The notes under the pieces are model-generated. The model was not told the DNA's origin. It did no database searches and saw only the letters and a list, made by a program, of their open reading frames with translations. Position numbers and translations under genes: made by a program. From assembly GCA_003220985.1 (NCBI GenBank), contig QHTY01000258.1, positions 1-5,087 of the forward strand: 5,087 bases of DNA. The letters are read 5' to 3'. Below, piece after piece: positions 1 to 5,087 of this stretch (position 1 is its first letter; every line of letters starts with the position of its first letter). This stretch comes from Gemmatimonadota bacterium. Lineage in GTDB: Bacteria > Gemmatimonadota > Gemmatimonadetes > Gemmatimonadales > GWC2-71-9.

Positions 1-449
1 AAGGCGGGCAGCATCGACACCGCAGCCCACCTGGGCCCCAGCGCGAGCGGTGAGTGCGCGGCGGTGTAGCCCGTGACTTCGAACGTGAGATCGAAGCCGA
101 TCCCGGTCCCGTGCTCATCAGTACCGAACTGGGCAATCGATTTCATGCGTGTCCGGGCGGACAGGGTTGCGGCGAACACGAAGCCCTGATTCGCGCCCGA
201 CACCCTGCTTTCGTTGACGAACGTCCCGAGGCGGCCCGCCAGCCCGATCGCGGCGAAGGCGCGCGACGGGCGACGGATGTACCCGATCTCGGCGGATTCG
301 ATCTGCCAGTTCGCACCCAACGTCGCCACCAGCCCGAAGTCGATCGCGTGCGGTCCCGGCGTTTTCGATTTCCCGGCCACCGATTGCGCCCCAAGGGTTG
401 TAGCCACGGCGCCCAGCGCAACCAGCAATGATGCCACAGACCGCTGCAC
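1..449 (-). CDS. Secreted, probably outer-membrane beta-barrel protein (3' end outside window)
   Basis: I do not recognise the family. The minus-strand frame is open from a GTG at 449-447 to the window edge, giving 149 complete codons with no stop. The start is supported by a GGGGAGAG ribosome binding site 3 nt upstream (its GGGGAG core 5 nt away). Residues 1-21 look like a signal peptide: a short basic start (QR), a hydrophobic stretch (VASLLVALGAVA) and a likely signal peptidase I site LGA|QS after residue 21. The mature part has alternating polar and hydrophobic stretches rich in Gly, Ala, Phe and Tyr (for example AFAAIGLAGRLGTF and GIGFDLTFEVTGY), as in transmembrane beta-strands. It would be exported and is probably in the outer membrane; the barrel fold is inferred. 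It lies 127 nt downstream of the permease remnant on the same strand, so it may have its own promoter. It could instead be a soluble periplasmic beta protein. Confidence 0.68.
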   Translation of the reverse strand, partial: MQRSVASLLVALGAVATTLGAQSVAGKSKTPGPHAIDFGLVATLGANWQIESAEIGYIRRPSRAFAAIGLAGRLGTFVNESRVSGANQGFVFAATLSARTRMKSIAQFGTDEHGTGIGFDLTFEVTGYTAAHSPLALGPRWAAVSMLPA

Positions 450-576
450 GTTCTCTCCCCACAGCTGCAGCCCACCGCGTGTGCCGCGGAATGCGTTACG
501 ACGGGGCGGGATTGATGACCGACAGACCGTGGGTGCAACTTCCGAGCCAGCCGGGGGTGAAGGGAACGCGGCTGCG
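450..576. other. Intergenic region between permease remnant and secreted protein gene
   Basis: This 127-nt gap separates two minus-strand genes. Apart from the ribosome binding site at its left end, I see no strong promoter and no hairpin followed by a T-run. A minus-strand TTGCAC (plus-strand 533-538) followed 16 nt later by ATCAAT is a possible but weak sigma-70 type promoter for the secreted protein gene. Confidence 0.4.
453..460 (-). promoter_or_regulatory. Ribosome binding site of the secreted protein gene
   Basis: Read on the minus strand, GGGGAGAG is followed by AAC and then the GTG start at 449. This purine-rich site decides the start: no ATG in this frame lies near it, and the signal peptide begins directly after it. 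Confidence 0.6.
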
Positions 577-1083
577 CTAGAGTCGCACGCGCGCACCTGT
601 GAAGCAGGTTCCTGACATCATGTAACGCAGCGCACACACGCACACGAGAAACACCGGCACGGTCAGCAGCACCGCCGCAGCCATCTGGTACGGCACGTTG
701 TCCGCGTACGCCGTGTGCACACGCGCCAAGGCGACGTCGGCAACCTGCATCGTGGGTGAGCTCGTGATGACGAGCGGCCACAGGAAATTGCGCCACTGAT
801 CCAGGAAAGCGAGCACGGCCAGCGCAAGGGCGGCGGGTCGCACGAGGGGCAGCGCGACGCGCCAAAACAGCGTCCACTCCCCCGCGCCATCCAGACGGGC
901 CGCGTCCTCAACATCGCGGGGCAGCATCACGAAGGCCTGACGCAGGAAGAGGATACCCCAGATCGAGACCAGCTCGGTTGAAACCAGGCCCGGATAGGTA
1001 TCGGCCCAGCCGAGGGCGTGGATCATGAGATAACGCGGGATGAGGAGAAGAATGGCCGGGAGCGGCATCCCTAGGTTAGCGAC
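577..1083 (-). pseudogene. Carbohydrate ABC transporter permease, MalG/UgpE type, N-terminal part missing
   Basis: This is the C-terminal portion of an inner-membrane permease that moves sugars with a binding protein and ATPase. Numbering from an in-frame ATG at 1068 (163 residues), it shows the paired prolines of a mid-protein membrane helix (LPAILLLIP, 3-11), the LGWADTYPGL turn (19-28), an ILFLRQAF helix (39-46), and the EAA loop that docks on the ATPase (E54, A56, A57, D60-G61-A62, then LPLVRP at 73-78). Two more helices follow at about 79-101 and 132-155. The C-terminus (SGTCFTGARVRL) resembles the usual ending. Family members have about 270-300 residues, so roughly the first 110, with the first two helices, are absent. 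Further upstream in this frame the sequence is only the antisense of the kinase gene and is not permease-like. The homology stops at about 1070-1085, where the kinase begins. No good ribosome binding site precedes the ATG. I call it a truncated remnant at a breakpoint; an assembly join is the alternative. Confidence 0.83.
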
Positions 1084-1086
1084 CTT

Positions 1087-2646
1087 ATGGTCGCGCCGAC
1101 GCTGACCTCCGACCATCCCGGTCTCGAGGTTCTCGCTGAAGTCGCTAAAGTGCTGGCTGCCGGCCGGGCGGTCGAAGAAGGTCTGGCCGGGGTGGTGGGT
1201 GTGTTGCGTCGAGGTCTCGCGCTGCCGCGCTGCCGGCTCTGGCTGCGGTCCCCCGACGGTTCGCGCTTCATCCCTATCGCCGATCCCGACGACGAAACGC
1301 AGCTCCCTGGGTTCACGTCCGCGGTCGCCGACCGGGTAACGGAGGGGCCGCACAGCGAGTCGGTCCCAGGAGGCACGCTCCTGCGCCTCCCGCTGGTCCA
1401 CGAGGACGAGGCCCTGGGTTGCTTCGAGGTGATCATTCCCCAGGGCCGCTTTGAGCGGATGTCGCACGACGTCCTGGTTGTGGTGGCGCAGATGCTGGCC
1501 CCCGTGCTCGCCGCCGATGAGCTCTCGCAGGACCTCGCCTCTGAAGTCGCGCTGCGCACCCGCGAGCTCGAGGCGCAACGGAACTTCGCCGCCCGCATCA
1601 TCGACTCGTTGCCGGTCGGCCTCTACGCCATCGATCGCGGCTATCGCATCCGGGCGTGGAACCGGAAGCGCGAAGCCGGGACGCAGGGCGTGTCGCGTGA
1701 AGATGCGCTCGGACGCGAAGTGTTCGAAGTCCTGGATCGGCAGCCGCGCGAGCTGCTGAAGCTCGAGTTCGATCGCGTCTTCGCGACGGGGGAGATCCAG
1801 ACGGTCGAGATGGACTCGCAGACGACCGGCGAAGCGCGGCATTACCGCATTACGAAGATTCCGATGCGGCTCGACGATGAGGATATCTCCCACGTCATCA
1901 CGATCGGCGAAGACGTGACGGCGTGGCGTCAGGCCCAGCAACGCCTGGCGCAAAGCGAGAAGCTCGCCGCGGTGGGGCAACTGGCCGCCGGTGTCATGCA
2001 CGAGATCAACAATCCGCTCGCGACTATTCTGGCCTGTAGCGAGGCGCTCAGCCTGCGGACCGCCGAGCTGCCGGAGCAGGAGCGCGGCGCGCAGGAGGAG
2101 TACCTCCGGATCATCGATACGGAAGTGCAACGCTGCCGCCGGATCGTAGACGGGTTACTCGACTTTTCCCGTCCCAAGCAGAGCGCCCACAAAGCGGCTG
2201 CCGATATCAACGCGATCATCGAGCAGACGCTGTTCCTGCTGAAGCATCACGAGCGGTTCAAATGGCTCATGATCGAGCGGCAGCTCGAAAAGGACCTGCC
2301 GCAGTTCCAGGCGGATGCCGAGCGGCTCGTGCAGTGCTTCATGGCGCTCATGCTCAACGCGATGGATGCGATGAATTCGCGTGGCGTGCTCACGGTGCGG
2401 ACCAGATTGAATCCCAACCGTCGCGACGAAATCCTCGCGGAGTTCATCGACACGGGTACCGGGATCCGGCAGGAGGACTTGCCCAAGATCTTCGAGCCGT
2501 TTTTCACAACCAAGCCGCAGGGCCGGGGCACGGGGTTGGGTCTCTCGGTGGCCTACGGTATCGTGGAGGAGCATCGCGGGCGCATCGAGGTAGAATCCCA
2601 AGTGGGCGTCGGCACGAACTTCAAGGTCTTCCTGCCAGTCGGATGA
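1087..2646 (+). CDS. Soluble GAF-PAS sensor histidine kinase, NtrB-like
   Basis: This 519-residue kinase should autophosphorylate on a histidine and pass the phosphate to a response regulator. Domains: a GAF-like region at about 10-140, a short coiled-coil linker at about 141-165, a PAS domain at about 168-285 (IIDSLPVGLYAID at its start), the dimerisation/phosphoacceptor helix with HEINNPL (H305), and an ATPase domain with N424 (N box), DTGTGI (D455, G1 box), EPFFTTK (F box) and GRGTGLGL (479-486, G2 box). All catalytic motifs are intact. No transmembrane helix or signal peptide is visible, so it should be cytosolic. The HEINNPL signature is the NtrB type; such kinases often partner NtrC-type regulators, yet the next gene encodes an OmpR-type one. 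The ATG at 1087 is the first start after an in-frame TAG at 1072 and has no clear ribosome binding site of its own. The GAF region looks whole, so little or nothing is lost. Its stop overlaps the next start. Confidence 0.95.
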   Translation: MVAPTLTSDHPGLEVLAEVAKVLAAGRAVEEGLAGVVGVLRRGLALPRCRLWLRSPDGSRFIPIADPDDETQLPGFTSAVADRVTEGPHSESVPGGTLLRLPLVHEDEALGCFEVIIPQGRFERMSHDVLVVVAQMLAPVLAADELSQDLASEVALRTRELEAQRNFAARIIDSLPVGLYAIDRGYRIRAWNRKREAGTQGVSREDALGREVFEVLDRQPRELLKLEFDRVFATGEIQTVEMDSQTTGEARHYRITKIPMRLDDEDISHVITIGEDVTAWRQAQQRLAQSEKLAAVGQLAAGVMHEINNPLATILACSEALSLRTAELPEQERGAQEEYLRIIDTEVQRCRRIVDGLLDFSRPKQSAHKAAADINAIIEQTLFLLKHHERFKWLMIERQLEKDLPQFQADAERLVQCFMALMLNAMDAMNSRGVLTVRTRLNPNRRDEILAEFIDTGTGIRQEDLPKIFEPFFTTKPQGRGTGLGLSVAYGIVEEHRGRIEVESQVGVGTNFKVFLPVG

Positions 2647-3347
2647 AGATCCTCGTCATTGAAGACGACAAGACGGTGGGAGAGTACGTTCGCCGCGGGC
2701 TGGACGAGGCCGGCTATCATGTCGATCTCGTCGGCGATGGCGACGAAGGGCTGCGGCGCGCGACCGGCAAAGCGGGGGGGGCCGGGGGAGCCGGGGGGGC
2801 GGGGGGGGCCGGCTACGACATGATGGTCCTCGACCTCCGGCTGCCGAAGCTCTCCGGCATCGAGGTCTTGCGGACGCTGCGCGATCGCGGCGTCGGGCTT
2901 CCGCTGGTGCTGACGGCGCAGGACTCCGTGGACTTCAAGGTCCAGGCGCTGCGCATGGGGGCGGATGACTACGTCACGAAGCCGTTCGCGTTCGAGGAGC
3001 TGCTGGCGCGAGTCGAGGCGCTGGGGCGCCGGCCGAAGGCGATCGCCCCGCCGACCCTGAAGGTGAACGGGCTTGTCCTGGACACGGGAAGCCGCGAGGT
3101 GACGCGCGACGGCAAACGCATCGAGCTCACGCCCAAGGAGTACGCCGTCCTGGAGTACCTGATGCGGCATGAGGGCCGCGTGATGTCTCGCACGCTGATC
3201 ACAGAATATGCGTGGGACTATCACTTCGATCCGGGCACGAACATCGTGGACGTCGTCATCACCCGGCTGCGCAAGAAGATCGATCATGGGAAGGAACCCA
3301 AACTGATCCACACGGTGCGCGGCGTGGGATACGTGGTGCGCGCGTAA
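2643..3347 (+). CDS. OmpR/PhoB-family response regulator, CusR-like, with Gly-Gly-Ala insert
   Basis: This 234-residue DNA-binding regulator has a receiver at about 1-128 and a winged-helix domain at about 136-234. Receiver residues are complete: acidic E7/D8, phosphoacceptor D64, T91, Y110 and K113 (in DDYVTKPF). The output domain has the expected ELTPKEYAVLEYL, FDPGTNIVDVVITRLRKKID and VRGVGYVVR motifs, closest to the CusR/heavy-metal branch as I recall it. The oddity is residues 44-57, a repeat AGGAGGAGGAGGAG directly before the YDMMVLD strand. It replaces a short helix-to-strand loop and moves the phosphoacceptor from the usual position near 51 to 64, about 13 extra residues. The ATG at 2643 overlaps the stop of the kinase (ATGA), which indicates translational coupling. 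Only 2 nt separate its stop from the next gene. DNA targets cannot be read from this window; a metal-related role is only suggested by the subfamily. Confidence 0.96.
   Translation: MKILVIEDDKTVGEYVRRGLDEAGYHVDLVGDGDEGLRRATGKAGGAGGAGGAGGAGYDMMVLDLRLPKLSGIEVLRTLRDRGVGLPLVLTAQDSVDFKVQALRMGADDYVTKPFAFEELLARVEALGRRPKAIAPPTLKVNGLVLDTGSREVTRDGKRIELTPKEYAVLEYLMRHEGRVMSRTLITEYAWDYHFDPGTNIVDVVITRLRKKIDHGKEPKLIHTVRGVGYVVRA
2774..2808 (+). repeat. G-tract repeat inside the regulator gene, potential G-quadruplex
   Basis: Four G-runs of 8, 5, 7 and 8 are separated by CC, AGCC and C. Read in frame from 2775 to 2810 they form four imperfect 9-bp units (GGGGGNGCC or GGGGGGGCG), each coding Gly-Gly-Ala. Gain or loss of a unit keeps the frame, while slippage of one G breaks it. 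The arrangement fits the general G-quadruplex pattern (four runs of at least three G with short loops) on the coding strand, so it would also be present in the mRNA. Confidence 0.9.
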
Positions 3348-3349
3348 AC

Positions 3350-4801
3350 GTGGAGAGCATTCGTGGGCGGATGACCGTCTGGTACGCCAGCGCCCTCATC
3401 CTCAGCATCGCGGTCTTTGCGGTTGTCTTGTATTTCTCCCGGCGCAGCGCCACCTACCAGGATCTCGATCGCCGCATCCAATCCGAAGCCGACCTGACGG
3501 CCGGCATTCTCGCCGAGAGCTATCACGCCCGCGGTGTCCTGGTGGAGAAGGATACCGCCGGGCGGCCGGTGCTAACGCCGGAAGTGGCGGCGGTGCTCGA
3601 GGTCGTCCCCGATTACCTGCTCGTGACGAGCCGCGACGGCCGCCTGTTGTTCGCCTCGCCCGATGCACGCGCGCTCACGTTCGCCGAGTTCGAACAGTTG
3701 AATGCGATCGCACGCCCACCCATAGCGGGCGGTGGGGCGTCGCACCTCCCTGGTCGCTTTCGGATCGAGCCCAACGGACCAACCATGCATTACATCGTGC
3801 GCGCCGCGCCCGACGCGGGTGATCAGTTCGGCGCCATCTTCGCGGGCGCCAATACGCGCACGGCGGAGCTGCGCCTCGAGCAGCTGCTGCTGACGATCGT
3901 GATCGCGTTCTTCGTCGGCGTCGTGCCCGCCATTTTGGTCGGCGGGTGGATCGCGGGCCGCGCCCTCGAGCCCGTCGACCGGATGATCACGGAGGTCCGG
4001 GAGATCACGGACGGCCGCAGCCTGCACCGGCGCCTTGCCGTGCCGATGGAGCGGGACGAGCTCGGCCGGCTGGCCGAGACGCTGAATCAGATGATGACGC
4101 GCCTGGAGCGCAGCTTTTCAGCGCTGCGGCGCTTCACCGCGGACGCGAGTCACGAGCTGAAGACTCCGCTGACCGTCGTGCGCGCGGGCGTCGAGCGCGC
4201 GATCACCCGCCCGGACATGCCACCGGAAACGCTCGCGGCGCTGGAGGAGACACTGCAGGAGGTGAACCGGATGACCGAGCTGCTCGAGTCGCTCCTCACC
4301 CTGGCGCGCGCCGATGAAGGCCGAGCCGATCTGCACCGCGAATCGGTGGATTTGCGCGACATCATCGCGGAGGCGGGAGAGACCGGAGAGCTGCTCGCCG
4401 AACACGCCGGAGTCGGCATCGACATCCGCCTGCCGTCGGAGCCCCTCGTGCTCCCGGTGGACCGGAGCCGCATCCGTCAGCTCGCGCTGAACCTCATCGA
4501 AAACGCCGTGAAGTACACGCCGCGTGGCGGGCAGGTCTCGGTCGAGCTCGGCACGAACGACGGGCGGGCCGTATTCACCGTCGCAGACACCGGCATCGGC
4601 ATCGCCCCCGGCGACTTACCCCACGTCTTCGACCGCTTCTGGCGCGCCGACTCGGCGCGCACGCGCACGAGCGAGCGCGCGGGTACCGGACTCGGCCTCG
4701 CGATCTGCAAATGGATCGCCGAGGCGCATGGCGGCACGATCGAGGTCCAGAGCCGTCCGGGAAGGGGGACCACGTTCACGGTGGGCCTGCCGCGCGGTTA
4801 G
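3350..4801 (+). CDS. Membrane-bound sensor histidine kinase, CusS-like
   Basis: This 483-residue inner-membrane kinase is the likely partner of the preceding regulator. Order: transmembrane helix 1 (about 11-29), a periplasmic sensor of about 148 residues, helix 2 (about 179-201), HAMP linker (about 202-255), the phosphoacceptor helix with SHELKTP (H268), and the ATPase domain with NLIENAVKYTP (N381/N385), DTGIGI (D413), FDRFWRAD and GTGLGLAI (from G445). All motifs are intact and the length is normal for heavy-metal-type sensor kinases. I chose GTG 3350, 2 nt after the regulator stop, because it gives the family-typical opening (M)ESIRGRMTVWY just before helix 1. ATG 3371 is an alternative but removes that segment and has its purine-rich GGAGAG 13 nt away. 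The frame is also open back to 3212, but that overlaps the regulator and is not coding. The ligand is unknown; metal sensing is only a family-based guess. The HELKT motif also suits phosphatase activity. Confidence 0.95.
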   Translation: MESIRGRMTVWYASALILSIAVFAVVLYFSRRSATYQDLDRRIQSEADLTAGILAESYHARGVLVEKDTAGRPVLTPEVAAVLEVVPDYLLVTSRDGRLLFASPDARALTFAEFEQLNAIARPPIAGGGASHLPGRFRIEPNGPTMHYIVRAAPDAGDQFGAIFAGANTRTAELRLEQLLLTIVIAFFVGVVPAILVGGWIAGRALEPVDRMITEVREITDGRSLHRRLAVPMERDELGRLAETLNQMMTRLERSFSALRRFTADASHELKTPLTVVRAGVERAITRPDMPPETLAALEETLQEVNRMTELLESLLTLARADEGRADLHRESVDLRDIIAEAGETGELLAEHAGVGIDIRLPSEPLVLPVDRSRIRQLALNLIENAVKYTPRGGQVSVELGTNDGRAVFTVADTGIGIAPGDLPHVFDRFWRADSARTRTSERAGTGLGLAICKWIAEAHGGTIEVQSRPGRGTTFTVGLPRG

Positions 4802-4994
4802 ATCCACATCCGGTTGTCACCATTCCGTAATTGACGTGCAAGTACCGGGTCACCAGTCGTCGGTATTACTCAGAAGCACACTCAGCTGAGAGCCGACCAT
4901 GTACGATGACCTGGCGCGAACTCAGAATCCCGCGTCGTCTTGAGGGCTCTCATCACGATCGCGATTGAGTCCACCCTGTCTCGGGAGTGGTGAC
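4802..4994. other. Intergenic region between kinase operon and TonB-like gene
   Basis: This 193-nt region presumably holds the promoter of the downstream gene. I see no convincing terminator: the best hairpin, AGTACCG/CGGTATT (4841-4847 with 4861-4867, one G-U pair, 13-nt loop), has no T-run. TTGACG at 4831 resembles a -35 box but has no matching -10 at normal spacing; TATTAC at 4864 resembles a -10 without a good -35. Short repeats are present: GTCACCA at 4816 and 4849 and inverted at 4988-4994; ACTCAG at 4868, 4880 and 4920; palindromes CTCAGCTGAG (4881-4890) and ATCGCGAT (4958-4965); and an 8-bp inverted pair, TGAGAGCC/GGCTCTCA (4887-4894 with 4945-4952). None is a site I recognise. Confidence 0.5.
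4983..4987 (+). promoter_or_regulatory. Ribosome binding site of the TonB-like gene
   Basis: GGGAG lies 7 nt before the ATG at 4995. It is the main support for that start, since only 31 codons of the gene are in the window. Confidence 0.65.
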
Positions 4995-5087
4995 ATGAAA
5001 GCCATCAGTTCAGCGGTCTCGATTAGCGCGCATGTCGCATTGGGCGCCGCGGTGTTATTCGGCACCGCCAAGACGGGTAGGTCGGAT
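4995..5087 (+). CDS. Probable TonB-family energy transducer, N-terminus only
   Basis: Only the first 31 codons are present and the frame is open to the window end. The start is a short polar opening (MKAISSAVS) followed by one hydrophobic helix at about residues 7-25 and then charged residues (K26, R29, D31). This is the shape of a TonB N-terminal anchor in the inner membrane. S9 and H13 are spaced Ser-x3-His, the same spacing as the functionally important pair in the E. coli TonB anchor helix. TonB proteins couple the proton gradient, through ExbB/ExbD, to outer-membrane transporters. The call rests on 31 residues, so a generic signal anchor or uncleaved signal peptide cannot be excluded. 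The gene has its own ribosome binding site and lies 193 nt after the kinase operon, so it could be a regulated target or an independent gene. Confidence 0.55.
   Translation, partial: MKAISSAVSISAHVALGAAVLFGTAKTGRSD

Noticed and set aside
143..877. Minus-strand 244-codon open frame and the overlapping plus-strand frames at 54-431 and 214-615
   Set aside because: They are Arg/Ala/Pro-rich shadows. The real coding signal here is the other minus-strand frame starting at GTG 449, and the permease frame above 577.
1084..2130. Minus-strand open frame continuous with the permease remnant
   Set aside because: It is the antisense of the first kinase gene. Its translation has no permease character and is kept open by high-GC codon bias.
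2774..2808. G-rich tract as a sequencing error breaking the regulator
   Set aside because: The frame is intact through the tract and both receiver halves are in register, so there is no sign of a frameshift; an error of whole 9-bp units cannot be excluded.
2553..3311. Minus-strand 252-codon open frame opposite the regulator
   Set aside because: It is fully antisense to a well-recognised response regulator and has no recognisable domain or ribosome binding site.
3212..3349. Upstream extension of the membrane kinase to ATG 3212
   Set aside because: This would overlap the conserved winged-helix part of the regulator by 136 nt and add residues before the normal N-terminus of the family.
4841..4867. 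Hairpin after the kinase operon as a terminator
   Set aside because: The stem is only 7 bp with a G-U pair and a 13-nt loop, and no T-run follows.

Overview
The window is GC-rich, densely coding bacterial DNA. Nothing in it fixes the species. A predicted outer-membrane-type protein whose signal peptide ends in LGA|QS, a TonB-like start and a CusR/CusS-style regulator pair on high-GC DNA would suit Gemmatimonadota, Acidobacteriota or a similar Gram-negative soil lineage. That is an inference.

Layout. (1) Bases 1-449, minus strand: 3'-truncated (by the window edge) gene for a secreted, probably beta-barrel protein. It has a GTG start and a good ribosome binding site. (2) Bases 577 to about 1083, minus strand: the C-terminal part of a MalG/UgpE-type sugar ABC transporter permease. 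Its N-terminal third is missing and its homology stops where the next, divergent gene begins, so it looks like a remnant at a rearrangement breakpoint. (3) Bases 1087-4801, plus strand: a tight three-gene signalling operon. It encodes a soluble GAF-PAS histidine kinase of the NtrB type, an OmpR/CusR-type response regulator whose start overlaps the kinase stop by 4 nt, and a membrane-bound CusS-like histidine kinase that starts 2 nt after the regulator stop. (4) Bases 4802-4994: intergenic, with several short repeats. (5) Bases 4995-5087, plus strand: the start of a probable TonB-family energy transducer, cut by the window end.

How the genes may work together. One regulator sits between two complete kinases, one cytosolic with GAF and PAS sensory domains and one reading the periplasm. 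Two inputs could therefore converge on one DNA-binding output. The targets are not visible; the downstream TonB-like gene is the nearest co-oriented candidate.

The strongest oddity is inside the regulator. Between helix 2 and strand 3 of the receiver domain it carries about 13 extra residues of Gly-Gly-Ala repeat. These are encoded by four G-runs (8, 5, 7 and 8 G) in imperfect 9-bp units. The tract has the form of a G-quadruplex and of a slippage-prone site, in the gene that controls the operon's output.
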